Shown here piece after piece: positions 45,339 through 53,839 of a stretch of 64,000 nucleotides of DNA. Both the position numbers and the translations under genes were made by a program. The stretch comes from CADCWK01 sp965218235 (GTDB lineage: Bacteria; Chloroflexota; Chloroflexia; Thermomicrobiales; UBA6265). Where the stretch lies: NCBI GenBank assembly GCA_965218235.1, contig OZ244595.1, positions 248,001 to 312,000 of the forward strand. The letters are read 5' to 3'. How positions within the stretch are numbered: the first letter of the stretch is position 1; each line of letters opens with the position of its first letter. The notes under the pieces were generated by a model. It made no database searches and was not told the DNA's origin. It saw only the letters and a program-made list of their open reading frames with translations.

Positions 45339-46424
45339 TCAGAGCAGCCGCTTGAGCGTCGTCAGGTCGATGTTGCCACCGCTGAGGACCGCCGCGACGC
45401 GGGCGCCGGTGGCGATCCCGGCCGACCGGGCCAGGATCGCCGCCACCCCGGCCACGCCGGCCGGCTCGCAGACCAGCTTGGTCCGCTGCAACACGAGGAT
45501 CAGGGCTTCGCGGATCTGCTCCTCGGAGACGAGCACGACGTCATCGACCAGACGGCGGATGACCTGGTACGTCAGCGGAGCCGTTCGGGCCGCCGCCAGA
45601 CCGTCGGCCAGGGTCGCGATCCGGGGCAGCGGGACCGGACCGCCAGCCCTGAGCGCGGCGTAGACCGTCGGCGCGCTCTCCGGCTCGACGCCAATCACCC
45701 GGGTCGTGGGGCGAAGCGCCCTGGCGGCCACGGCGATCCCCGCGAGCAGCCCGCCACCACCGACGCCGGTCACGATCGCGTCCAGCTCGGGCTGGTCCTC
45801 GAACAGCTCCAGTGCGAGCGTCCCCTGCCCGGCGATCGTCGCGAGATCGCCAAACGGGTGGACGTAGTGGAGGCCGTGCTCGACCCGGTAGGCGTCCATC
45901 CGGGCTTCGATCTCGGCCATCGACGGGGCGAATCGAACCTCGGCGCCGTAGCCGCGCATCGCCGCGACCTTGAGCGCCGGGGCCGTCTCCGGGGAGAAGA
46001 TCACGCAGCGGGCTCCGACCAATGCCGCCGCCTGGGCGACGCCCTGGCCGTGGTTGCCCGCCGAGAAGGCGATGATCCCGCGAGCCCGCTGCTCCGGGGT
46101 GAGCTGAAGGACGCTGTTGAGCGCCCCCCGGATCTTGAAGGAGCCGGTCCGCTGGAGGTTCTCCGCCTTGAGCCAGAGCTCGGTCCCCGAGCTCCCACCC
46201 AGCATCCTGGACGACAAAAGCGGCGTCCGGTGGATGTACGGCGCGATCCGCTCCTGCGCGGCCAGGATATCGTCGAGCGTGATCGCGAGCGGCAGGTCTT
46301 CCGGTGTTGGCGCCGTCCGCCTGGCGCGGACATCATCCACCCGGGTGGACACCTTGCGGACATCCGAACCATCGGTCACGGCACTGATTCGCGGACCACG
46401 GGAAGGGATGGAGCCGTCGGACAT
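45339..46424 (-). CDS. Threonine/serine dehydratase (PLP)
   Basis: A 361-residue fold-type II PLP enzyme that deaminates L-threonine or L-serine. The PLP lysine is in GSFKIRGA; SAGNHGQGVAQAA and the glycine loop VGGGGLLAGIA bind cofactor phosphate. It has no C-terminal ACT domain, so probably not feedback-regulated like biosynthetic IlvA; resembles catabolic TdcB or serine racemase. ATG 46424 is preceded by AAGGAG at some distance (about 15 bases); the N-terminal 40 residues are disordered and a later start is possible. Confidence 0.9.
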   Translation of the reverse strand: MSDGSIPSRGPRISAVTDGSDVRKVSTRVDDVRARRTAPTPEDLPLAITLDDILAAQERIAPYIHRTPLLSSRMLGGSSGTELWLKAENLQRTGSFKIRGALNSVLQLTPEQRARGIIAFSAGNHGQGVAQAAALVGARCVIFSPETAPALKVAAMRGYGAEVRFAPSMAEIEARMDAYRVEHGLHYVHPFGDLATIAGQGTLALELFEDQPELDAIVTGVGGGGLLAGIAVAARALRPTTRVIGVEPESAPTVYAALRAGGPVPLPRIATLADGLAAARTAPLTYQVIRRLVDDVVLVSEEQIREALILVLQRTKLVCEPAGVAGVAAILARSAGIATGARVAAVLSGGNIDLTTLKRLL

Positions 46425-46656
46425 GGGCTGCGCAATCTCCTTCCTGGCTGACGAGCGGTCGGCCGGCGCCCGCGAACGACGCCGTAGACCTCGGGGCATT
46501 GAGGGTGGTTCTGGTTCGCGACCTACCATCCAACTGTCCGGGAGTATAAATGACGCCACGGGCGTGCCCGGTCGCCGCGTCAGCCTGCCGTGCCCAGTGC
46601 CTGGTCGCTTCGCAAGAATCGCTGCTATCCGACTCCGGGGAAAGGCGCACGAGTCG

Positions 46657-47115
46657 ATGCCATCAACCACGGGTCCCACCAGCATCCAGTCGCTTCCGGC
46701 CATCCCGAAGAACAGCTCCGTCCGCCGGATCGCCTTCGACGACGACGCACTCGTGGCCATCGCCAGCGAGCTCGGCCAGCCACTCGGCGTGGCACCGTTT
46801 CAGATCAGGGGGAAGGCCGTCCACCGGATCGCGATCCCGGTGCTGGCTGGCGCCGTCGTCCCGACCGCGATGCCTGCCGGACATGCCGCCGGGGACGACC
46901 AGCCGGTCACGACGCTGACGCTCTGGACAGCGATGCGGCGCGTCGACGTCATCAACCCCTGGGTGACGGTGGTGGCGTCCGGGGTGATCGCCATCGATCT
47001 GGTGGCTGGCGTCGAGGTCATCTTCCGATACCCGGGCGGCAGCGTCACCGTCGCCCGGAACGGCCGGGTCATGGTCCGGACCGGGGCCATGACCGACGAC
47101 CATGATGAGCCGTAG
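46657..47115 (+). CDS. Hypothetical protein
   Basis: A 152-residue protein, ATG 46657. Mostly beta/hydrophobic segments: HRIAIPVLAGAVVPTAM and WVTVVASGVIAIDLVAGVEV, ending in a acidic DDHDEP. No clear family; no signal peptide. A distant AAAGG serves as a possible ribosome binding site. The composition is that of its neighbours. Divergent from the threonine dehydratase. Confidence 0.5.
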   Translation: MPSTTGPTSIQSLPAIPKNSSVRRIAFDDDALVAIASELGQPLGVAPFQIRGKAVHRIAIPVLAGAVVPTAMPAGHAAGDDQPVTTLTLWTAMRRVDVINPWVTVVASGVIAIDLVAGVEVIFRYPGGSVTVARNGRVMVRTGAMTDDHDEP

Positions 47116-47150
47116 AGCGGGTCTCATCAACCTTGTCCGTGGCGAGCCCG

Positions 47151-47239
47151 CAGCCCCACCCCCCGACCCCCTCCCCATCTCGCTCCGGCTCCTTCGCCCG
47201 CGGGCGACTCCGCCTGGACCGGATGGAGAGGGGGGGTCA
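47151..47239. repeat. C-rich/G-rich palindromic intergenic repeat, copy C
   Basis: CCCCACCCCCCGACCCCCTCC on the left half and GGATGGAGAGGGGGG on the right half, between the convergent hypothetical gene and the F420 LLM gene. Same family as copies A and B. Confidence 0.5.
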
Positions 47240-47288
47240 CCGTCTCCGCCAATACCCGTGAGCCGCGCCGTAGACGCTGGACGAGCCA

Positions 47289-48260
47289 TCATGCCGGGGT
47301 TGCGGCGCCCTGGTAGGCCGGGAGCAGTTCCCGCTCGGCGAAGTCGATGAAGCTGGTCTGGTCCTGACCGATCTGAAGGATGTAGAGGTGGGTGAAGCCG
47401 GCGTCGACGAACTTCCGGATCTCCGCGTGATATCGCTCCGGGTCCGGCCCGCAGACGACCGATTCCCCGATCTGGTCGGTCGTGACCAGCTGGGCGGCCT
47501 GCTCGAAGTAGCGCGGCAGGGCCAGTTCCTGCTTCAGTTGCCCCGGCACGCCCGAGAAGCCCCACTGCTTCAGCGCCAGTTCCTTCGCGGCCTGCTCGTC
47601 CGGCCCGTAGCAGACCGCCATCTGGCCGTAGCGCGGGCCCTTGCCGCCGTGCCGCTCGAACACTTGGATGACATCCGGCGTCGGGGACGTGGTGTCGATG
47701 CCGTCCCCGATCTCGGCCGCCACGACGGCGGCTTCCGGCCCGGCGGCCGCCACGATGATCTCGGGCAATGTCTCCGGGAGCGTGTAGATCCGGGCGTTCT
47801 CGACGGTGTAGAAGCGGCCGTGCTCGGTCGTGTACTCACCCTGCCAGAGTTTGCGGATCAGCGCGACCGCCTCCTGCATCATGTCCTGCCGGACCGAGAT
47901 CGGCGGCCAGTGCTGTCCGGTGATGTGCTCATTGAGATTCTCACCGGAACCGATCCCGAAGTAGAAGCGGCCCTCGAACATGTCGGCGATCGAGGCGACC
48001 GCCTGCGCGATGACCGCTGGGTGGACCCGGATCGTCGGGCAGGTCACGCCGGTTCCGACCCGGATCGTGCTCGTCGCCTGGGCGAGGCCGCCGAGTGTGC
48101 TCCAGACGAACGGCGCCTGGCCCTGGGCGTCCATCCACGGATGGAAGTGGTCCGAGATCGAGAGGAACTCGAAGCCGGCCGCCTCGGCCCGCTGGCCGTC
48201 GGTGATCAGCGTATTGGGCCGGTGCTGCTCGCTGGACAGGGTGTAACCGAGGTTGATCAT
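47289..48260 (-). CDS. F420-dependent LLM-class oxidoreductase (TIGR03557-like)
   Basis: A 323-residue TIM-barrel enzyme of the luciferase-like family. ISDHFHPWMDAQGQAPFVWS, RVGTGVTCPTIRVHPAVIAQ and FYFGIGSGENLNEH are the pattern of the F420-dependent glucose-6-phosphate-dehydrogenase-like group. Substrate unknown. ATG 48260 has CAGGAG upstream. An F420 user implies that the host makes this cofactor. Confidence 0.9.
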   Translation of the reverse strand: MINLGYTLSSEQHRPNTLITDGQRAEAAGFEFLSISDHFHPWMDAQGQAPFVWSTLGGLAQATSTIRVGTGVTCPTIRVHPAVIAQAVASIADMFEGRFYFGIGSGENLNEHITGQHWPPISVRQDMMQEAVALIRKLWQGEYTTEHGRFYTVENARIYTLPETLPEIIVAAAGPEAAVVAAEIGDGIDTTSPTPDVIQVFERHGGKGPRYGQMAVCYGPDEQAAKELALKQWGFSGVPGQLKQELALPRYFEQAAQLVTTDQIGESVVCGPDPERYHAEIRKFVDAGFTHLYILQIGQDQTSFIDFAERELLPAYQGAATPA

Positions 48261-48612
48261 TGACGTCTCCTGCTGCAAAGGGTGTCGTCCTATAGATGTC
48301 GGGTACGGGCTGGCGCTACGTCGCGCTTACCGCCACGTCCCGGCATTCAATTCGTGTGCCGCGTCTGGCGCAGCGCGGGAACGCCCGGGCCGGCGCCGGA
48401 GGAGCTGGAACGAAGTCATCGCCGCCCCGCCAGGAAACCCGTTCAGTCAGCCAAGCGACAGCTTATCGGGGACTGTCGCTTGGCTGACTGAACGGGTTTC
48501 CTGCAGGAACGTCGTTCTTATGGACCTTGTCGTTATTCGTCGGTTTTGCTATTTTGACGTAGGCTCGAGCCGAATGTTGCCCACGAGCGGCCCGGAAAGG
48601 GATTTGGAGCGT
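48261..48612. promoter_or_regulatory. Divergent intergenic region with a long hairpin
   Basis: About 350 bases between the F420 enzyme and the Tat Cys-rich protein. Besides the 31-bp inverted repeat (listed separately) no promoter was recognised with certainty. Confidence 0.35.
48431..48503. repeat. Perfect 31-bp inverted repeat
   Basis: Arms 48431-48461 and 48473-48503 are perfectly complementary, with an 11-base loop. It is 110 bases upstream of the Tat Cys-rich gene, in a divergent region, where a terminator is not expected. Could be the remnant of a mobile element, a regulatory hairpin in the 5' leader, or an arrest structure. Confidence 0.9.
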
Positions 48613-49512
48613 ATGGACTCATCGACCTTTGAACGCGTCGCCCGGACGCTCGGCGGTTCCCGCCGGGCCGTCATCAGGACGGGAGCGGCCGGTCTGGCCG
48701 GCGGTGCGCTCGGGATGCTCGGGACAATTGGCCGGACCCCGCCAACCGTCGCCCAGGACGCGACGGCCGCCGCGTCGCCCGGCGTCACGACCGAGGACGC
48801 CTCCTTCCTCTTCGTCCAGACGGCCTCCAGTGGAACCTTCACCGCCAATCCGAACGCGGGGGCCACGCCCGGCGCGGCCAGTGCGCCGGGAGCAGCCGGG
48901 ACGCCCTTCGCGGGAGTGGGCGGCGACGCCCAGTACCTCCTGACCCTGTCCGGTCATCCCGGTGAAACGATCTTCTTCTCGGACCGCCCAGAGCGCATCT
49001 TCGGGGAGGCTCCCACCGAGACGTTCCTCGCCAACCTTGGTTTCGGTGCCGGCAATCCGCCCAATGCCGCCATCAGCACCGAGACGGCCGATGGTCCGGA
49101 CGATGTCCTGGTCGTCGAGCTGGTCTCGCCGGAGTATGACGAGGCGAGCGGAACGCTGACGTACGGCGTCAACATCCAGTCAGACTACGCGGGCGAGAGT
49201 CTCTCCCACCTGGCGCGGCTGCAGGTGGACGACCAGTTGACGGAGACGCTGGGTCGGACGAGCCTGTTCATCGATGACTGCCCAGACACGCTCGTCTATT
49301 GCGCGACGCCGGCTCAGGTGCTTGCCTGCGCGGCCGGCGGAGTCGTCCAGAACGTGGGGGCCTGCTGGGAGTGGGCCTCGCTTTCCTGTGTCATGTGCCA
49401 GCCCGACTACCCGTACTGTGCCGACAATTACCCGAGTTGGTGCTCCAACGACAGCTGCATCCAGTTGTCGGTCTCCGACTGGTCGACCGACTGCGGCCCG
49501 AGCGAGGGGTAG
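48613..49512 (+). CDS. Tat-exported protein with ten-cysteine C-terminal domain
   Basis: A 299-residue protein. GSRRAVIRTG (Arg17, Arg18) followed by GAAGLAGGALGMLGTIG is a twin-arginine signal. Then a Ala/Gly linker, a beta-rich middle domain (about 90-222), and a last segment of 77 residues (223-299) with ten cysteines, including CVMCQPDYPYC and CSNDSC, so likely five disulfides. No family recognised by name. The whole layout, Tat signal, about 170-residue middle, 75-residue ten-Cys tail, resembles the halocin C8 precursor (inference; no alignable homology seen by eye). GGAG upstream of the ATG. Confidence 0.7.
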   Translation: MDSSTFERVARTLGGSRRAVIRTGAAGLAGGALGMLGTIGRTPPTVAQDATAAASPGVTTEDASFLFVQTASSGTFTANPNAGATPGAASAPGAAGTPFAGVGGDAQYLLTLSGHPGETIFFSDRPERIFGEAPTETFLANLGFGAGNPPNAAISTETADGPDDVLVVELVSPEYDEASGTLTYGVNIQSDYAGESLSHLARLQVDDQLTETLGRTSLFIDDCPDTLVYCATPAQVLACAAGGVVQNVGACWEWASLSCVMCQPDYPYCADNYPSWCSNDSCIQLSVSDWSTDCGPSEG

Positions 49513-49644
49513 CGCCCGTCGGCCTGTTTCTCACCCGCGTTTGCTGGACCCGTTCCCGGAGAACGCGCTATCTTCAGACGTTCGGGCGTGGCAACACCGT
49601 CGTCCATTGCCGGACCAGTTCCCAGGACGGTGATCCGGGAGTCG

Positions 49645-51246
49645 CTAGCGGGCGGCGAGGCGGTCGGTCGAGCGCCAGAAGCGGTCCATCAGCGCGGACT
49701 GCTCGGCGGCGGCCATCGGGCGGGGCTGGCAGAAGTCCATGATCTCGACGCCGCCGAGGCGGAGGCCGACGAGGACCGGTCCGTCGAAGGTCAGGTCGAG
49801 GATGAAACCCTGGCGGGTGTCGACGCTGAACATCTGGTCGAAGATGAAGTTGCCGAGCGAGTAGACGATCGGCCGGCCCGCGTAGACCTCCATCCCCTGG
49901 ATGACGTGTGGGTGATTGGTCACGACAAGGGTCGCGCCGGCGTCGATCGCTCCCCGCGCAGCCTCCTGGAGCCAGTCCGGCACGACCCACTGGAACTCGG
50001 CCCCGCCGTGCAGGTACGGGATCACGATGTCGTGATCGGCGACGGCCGCTTCGACGTCGGCGAGGAACTGGTCCAGCCCGAACGGGTTCGTCCCGGGTGA
50101 GCTGTCGTCGGCACCCCACGTCTGGGCGACGACACCCAACTGCTTGCTCTGCTCGATGTCCAGGTTGGCGGTGACGGCGTCGTGACCGAGAACGGCGATC
50201 GAGACGCCCCCGATCTCGGTCGTGAACGCGCTCCGTGCCTCCGTTATGTCGTATCCCGCGCCGAAGTACGGCAATTCCGCCGCCGTCAGGGCAGCCATGG
50301 TGTCCTCGAGCCCCTGCGTCCCCCAGTCGGTCTGTGGAGAGTTCCAGCAGGAGTGGTTGTTGCCAAGCGTCACCGCGTCGATCCCAGCCAGCCTGAACCC
50401 GTCGAGGAAGGCGCTACCGGTCAGGAAATCGATGGTATTTGGATCGCGGTCGACCGGATTGGGCAGCGTATCGGAAACGTTGCCCTCGAGGTTGGCGATC
50501 GTCAGATCGAAGCTGGCCAACCGGTCAGCGACCCGGCGGAACGGATACTGGAAGTCGCCGTAGCGCTCCATCGTGAGATGGATGTTGCGGCCGGGGACGA
50601 TGTCGCCGACCATGCCGACCCGGATGATCGGGCCGTGCTCACCCTCGGTCCGGTCGCGCAGGGCGTCGCGGCCGTCGGTCGATAGCACGTTGACGCGGAA
50701 GTCGACGGCGGCGAGCGGGACCGACGCGACCCGGCCGACCGGCGCGTCGAGGTCCTCCAGCCCGGCGTCGAGCTGCACGACGGCGTCGTCGTAGCCATCG
50801 GCGCCGACCTCCCCCAGCGCTTCGACCGGCAGGCTGACCGGTGACCCGACATCCACCCAGTCGGTCAGCGTGCCGTCCAGCAGCCCAGCCTGCTGCCCGG
50901 AGCCGATCCCGGCCAGCGGTAGCCTCGGCGAGACGACCAGGACGGCGTCGCCCGGCGGCGACTGCGCGGCGAGCGGCTGAGCGGGCTCGCCGGTGGGTTC
51001 CGCCGCGGTGGCTGGGGCAGCCGTGGTGGCGGTCGGAGCGCCAACGACCCCGAGCTCGGGCGCGTCGGTTGGCGGAACCGTGGATGGCGCCGACCCGGAG
51101 CCGGAGTCGCCGCAGCCAGTCACGACCGCCGCCACACCCAGCCCGGTCATCCCGGTGATCACGCGCCGCCGGGACAGCGGCCGCCTGGTCCAAGGCTGGA
51201 TGATCCGGCAGGGCAGGTTGGGGAGGTCGGTGGGTCGGTCCGGCAC
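49645..51246 (-). CDS. CapA-family metallophosphatase-like lipoprotein
   Basis: A 533-residue protein. Tat motif LSRRRVITG at residues 24-32 and a lipobox VVTGC with Cys45. After a Ala/Pro/Thr linker and an unclear N-terminal domain, the CapA/PgsA domain (about 205-520) has metallophosphatase motifs: VGDIVPGRNI, NLEGNVS, GNNHSCW, NHPHVIQG, YSLGNFIF. CapA proteins take part in poly-gamma-glutamate or capsule work, but no other caps genes are here. GTG start 51246 with CAGGAG seven bases upstream. Confidence 0.88.
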   Translation of the reverse strand: MPDRPTDLPNLPCRIIQPWTRRPLSRRRVITGMTGLGVAAVVTGCGDSGSGSAPSTVPPTDAPELGVVGAPTATTAAPATAAEPTGEPAQPLAAQSPPGDAVLVVSPRLPLAGIGSGQQAGLLDGTLTDWVDVGSPVSLPVEALGEVGADGYDDAVVQLDAGLEDLDAPVGRVASVPLAAVDFRVNVLSTDGRDALRDRTEGEHGPIIRVGMVGDIVPGRNIHLTMERYGDFQYPFRRVADRLASFDLTIANLEGNVSDTLPNPVDRDPNTIDFLTGSAFLDGFRLAGIDAVTLGNNHSCWNSPQTDWGTQGLEDTMAALTAAELPYFGAGYDITEARSAFTTEIGGVSIAVLGHDAVTANLDIEQSKQLGVVAQTWGADDSSPGTNPFGLDQFLADVEAAVADHDIVIPYLHGGAEFQWVVPDWLQEAARGAIDAGATLVVTNHPHVIQGMEVYAGRPIVYSLGNFIFDQMFSVDTRQGFILDLTFDGPVLVGLRLGGVEIMDFCQPRPMAAAEQSALMDRFWRSTDRLAAR

Positions 51247-51395
51247 AGGGCGCTCCTGGGAATGGCGGTGCTGCAGGCAACGGGAGGTCACGAACAGCGA
51301 TGCGTGGCCACAACGGTGGGATGGAGCGTACCACGCGCCAGTCGGCCCACCGCCAGAGACGACGATACGCATCCCGCCGGGGGTGATGGCAGGGG

Positions 51396-51423
51396 TTGAC
51401 ACGAGGCGGGACAGGCTTATACT
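51396..51423 (+). promoter_or_regulatory. Sigma-70-like promoter of the ArsR-AHSA1 operon
   Basis: TTGACA (51396-51401), 16 bases, TATACT (51418-51423); the -35 is consensus. Transcription should begin near 51430, about 30 bases ahead of the ArsR-type gene. Confidence 0.8.
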
Positions 51424-51454
51424 TCACCATACGGTTAAATGACCGGAAGGTGAA
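51423..51454 (+). promoter_or_regulatory. Possible ArsR operator (inverted repeat)
   Basis: TTCACC at 51423-51428 and GGTGAA at 51449-51454, an inverted repeat with 20 bases between that overlaps the -10 and the transcript start. Likely autoregulation by the ArsR-type protein. Confidence 0.5.
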
Positions 51455-51458
51455 ATGC

Positions 51459-51839
51459 ATGGCTACCGACGACCCGCTCAGTATCACCTTCGGCGCTCTC
51501 GCCGACCCGACTCGTCGGGCGATCCTCGCCCGGCTCGCCAATGGAGAGGCGACCGTCAACGAGATCGCCGCGCCGTTCGCGATGACCCTGCCGGCCGTCT
51601 CCAAGCACCTCAAGGTGCTGGAGCGGGCCGGGCTGATCTCCCGCGGACGAGACAGGCAATGGCGACCATGCCGGCTGGAGGCGGCACCACTGAAGAAGGC
51701 GACGGACTGGCTGGAGGAGTACCGCCAGTTCTGGGAGGACCGGTTCAGCCGCCTCGACGAGCATCTCCAAGCGATCCAGACGCAGACCACGCAGACCACG
51801 CAGACGCAGGGCACTCAGAAGGGACAGGACCATGACTGA
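51459..51839 (+). CDS. ArsR-family winged-helix transcriptional regulator
   Basis: A 126-residue dimeric HTH protein: FGALADPTRRAILARL, the recognition helix in LPAVSKHLKVLERAGL and the wing ISRGRDRQWRPCRL. No metal-binding cysteine pair like ELCVCD, so not a classical metal sensor. The C-terminal tail is QTQTTQTTQTQGTQ, a low-complexity run. ATG 51459 with GGAAGGTG upstream. Overlaps the AHSA1 gene by 8 bases; such pairs are common. Confidence 0.93.
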   Translation: MATDDPLSITFGALADPTRRAILARLANGEATVNEIAAPFAMTLPAVSKHLKVLERAGLISRGRDRQWRPCRLEAAPLKKATDWLEEYRQFWEDRFSRLDEHLQAIQTQTTQTTQTQGTQKGQDHD

Positions 51840-52329
51840 ACTGACCGTCCACTCCGCCGGCAGGCAACTGACGATGACCCGTGGCTTCCAGGCGCCAAAA
51901 GCCCTCGTCTACGACTCCTTCACCCAGCCGGAGCAGCTCGCCCAGTGGTGGGGACCGAAGGGGTTCACCACCACCGTCAAGCAGATGGACGTCCGGCCCG
52001 GCGGCATCTGGCACTACTGCATGTCGTCGCCGGAATGGGGCGACGCCTGGGGACTCGCGACCTACCAGGAAGTCAGCCCACCGGACCGGCTCGTCTACCG
52101 CGATGCCTTCTCGAACCCCGAGGGAACGGTGAACCAGGACCTGCCGGTCTCGGTCAACAACGTCTCGTTCACCGAGGACGACGGCCGGACGACCCTGACG
52201 ATCGTGACCGACTTCGCGTCCGAAGAGGACCTCCAGAAGGTCCTGGAGATGGGCGTCGTCGAGGGCGTGACCAGCCAGTTCGAGCGGCTCGACGAGCTGC
52301 TCGCCGAGGGCGCCACAGACACGAACTAG
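51832..52329 (+). CDS. SRPBCC/AHSA1-domain protein
   Basis: A 165-residue START-like protein: RGFQAPKALVYDSFTQPEQL, AQWWGPKGFTTTV, DVRPGGIWHYCM. Binds a small lipophilic ligand; the regulator just upstream may respond to the same ligand. Overlaps its stop. Cytoplasmic. Confidence 0.92.
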   Translation: MTELTVHSAGRQLTMTRGFQAPKALVYDSFTQPEQLAQWWGPKGFTTTVKQMDVRPGGIWHYCMSSPEWGDAWGLATYQEVSPPDRLVYRDAFSNPEGTVNQDLPVSVNNVSFTEDDGRTTLTIVTDFASEEDLQKVLEMGVVEGVTSQFERLDELLAEGATDTN

Positions 52330-52412
52330 CTGGGGCTGGGCAGCGTAGCCGCACGTTTCGCGACGCGCGTCGTCAGACAGGTAACCTTGGATCGAGGTTA
52401 CGGGAGGTCGAG

Positions 52413-52997
52413 ATGTCTACATCCGTGCTCTACATGTCGATGTCACTCGACGGGTACATCGCGGGTCCGAACGACAAACCGGGCAAGCCAGGGGGCGACG
52501 GCTTCATGCGGCTGCACGACTGGTACGGGTTCGGCCCGGACGGGGAATCCACCCAGTCGTCCGGGGTGGCCGGACAGTTTCTGGACGAAGGCAAGGCGAC
52601 CGGAGCGGTCGTCGTGGGCCGGCGGACCGTGGAGCAGGTCGATCACTGGGGGGGCGATCACCACGGTGTCCCGATCTTCGTGCCCAGTCACCGGTCGCCC
52701 GGACCGTCCGTCGCGAACTATCCGTTGGTGACCTATGTCACCGATGGGATTGCCAGCGCGATGGCACAGGCGAAGGCCGCCGCTGGGGATCGGAACGTGA
52801 TGGTGCATGGCGCCTACACAGCACAATCGGCGCTCGAGGCCGGGGTGCTGGACGAGATCCAGATCCATCAGATCCCGGTGCTGTTCGGCAGCGGCCGGCG
52901 GCTGTTCGAGGTGTTGCCGTCGCGCGTCGAGCTGGCGATCGTTCGGGTGATCGACACATCGGACGCCACCCACATCCGCTACCGCGTCCAGCGCTGA
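52413..52997 (+). CDS. Dihydrofolate-reductase-family (RibD C-terminal) protein
   Basis: A 194-residue protein: VLYMSMSLDGYIAGPNDKPG, VVVGRRTVEQVDHWGG, VMVHGAYTAQSALEAGVLDE, IQIHQIPVLFGSGRRLFE. NADPH-dependent reductase of the YyaP/YwjB type, substrate unknown. ATG has GGGAGG upstream. One of three DHFR-type sequences in this 3-kb stretch. Confidence 0.9.
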   Translation: MSTSVLYMSMSLDGYIAGPNDKPGKPGGDGFMRLHDWYGFGPDGESTQSSGVAGQFLDEGKATGAVVVGRRTVEQVDHWGGDHHGVPIFVPSHRSPGPSVANYPLVTYVTDGIASAMAQAKAAAGDRNVMVHGAYTAQSALEAGVLDEIQIHQIPVLFGSGRRLFEVLPSRVELAIVRVIDTSDATHIRYRVQR

Positions 52998-53178
52998 GCC
53001 GCCTTGTCCGCAGACTCCTGGTCGTGCGTACGGTCGGGGCGTTGACGGAACGGAAATGGATGCGATTGGTCCACTGGCGCGATAGCCTTGCTCGTGGCAA
53101 AGCGCAAGAGTTCGGCCGCCCGTCGGCACGGACCGCGACTCGGCAACAGGGTTTCCCCGGCAACGGAAGGGTACGTTC

Positions 53179-53628
53179 ATGGCAGCGTTCATGGCGACGG
53201 TCGAGCTGGGCGGAAAGACGGCGACCGGGATCGAAATCCCGGCTGCGATCGTCAACGCGCTGGGCGCTGGTCAGCGGCCGGCCGTTCGCGTCAACATCAA
53301 CGGTTACACCTACCGGAGTACGGTCGCGTCGATGGGCGGACGGTTCATGTTGCCGATCAGTGCCGAGCACCGCTCGGCCGCCGGAGTAGCCGCCGGGGAA
53401 ACGGTTGACGTCGATCTGGAACTCGATACCGAACCCCGCGAGGTCACCGTCCCGTCCGATCTCACCGCGGCGCTGGACCAGGAACCGGACGTCCGCCGGT
53501 TCTTCGATGGCTTGTCCTACAGCAACAAACGCCGGCACGTCCTCGCGATCGACGGTGCGAAGACACCTGAGACCCGTCAGCGGCGAATCGAAAAGGCCGT
53601 CGCCATGTTCCGCGACGGTCGGAGCTGA
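53179..53628 (+). CDS. DUF1905 / YdeI-like protein
   Basis: A 149-residue protein: a beta-barrel-like DUF1905 N-terminal domain (TATGIEIPAAIVNALGAG, VRVNINGYTYRSTVASMGG) and the YdeI/OmpD-type helical tail (FDGLSYSNKRRHVLAIDGAK, TPETRQRRIEKAVAMFR). Function unknown. No clear ribosome binding site beyond GGAAGGGTAC. A damaged copy of its tail is found at 55454. Confidence 0.88.
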   Translation: MAAFMATVELGGKTATGIEIPAAIVNALGAGQRPAVRVNINGYTYRSTVASMGGRFMLPISAEHRSAAGVAAGETVDVDLELDTEPREVTVPSDLTAALDQEPDVRRFFDGLSYSNKRRHVLAIDGAKTPETRQRRIEKAVAMFRDGRS

Positions 53629-53681
53629 TGTGGCGCCCCGAGAGCGTCGCTCCTCCGACTGGGTCCTCTGTCGTCCCGGCA

Positions 53682-53733
53682 ACTCCGCAATATCGAAGAA
53701 GCCAACGTGTACGTATAAAACATACGATCCTTG
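53682..53733 (+). repeat. 52-base direct repeat, copy 1 (promoter-like)
   Basis: Begins ACTCCGCAATATCGAAGAAG and includes GTGTACGTATAAAACATACG and ATCCTTG. It is nearly identical to 55602-55653, exactly 1,920 bases later. Both follow a DUF1905-type tail and precede a small gene, so the element probably carries a promoter (TATAAA/TACGAT) copied with its neighbourhood. Confidence 0.85.
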
Positions 53734-53839
53734 GGCCAGGCCCCGCTCCATGCGTCGCTCAGGATCCGCTGGCGCGACACCTGTCACTTCACGACCGTCG
53801 GTGATCTCTCGCCTCGTTCGCAACCGCCAGGAGAGCCCT

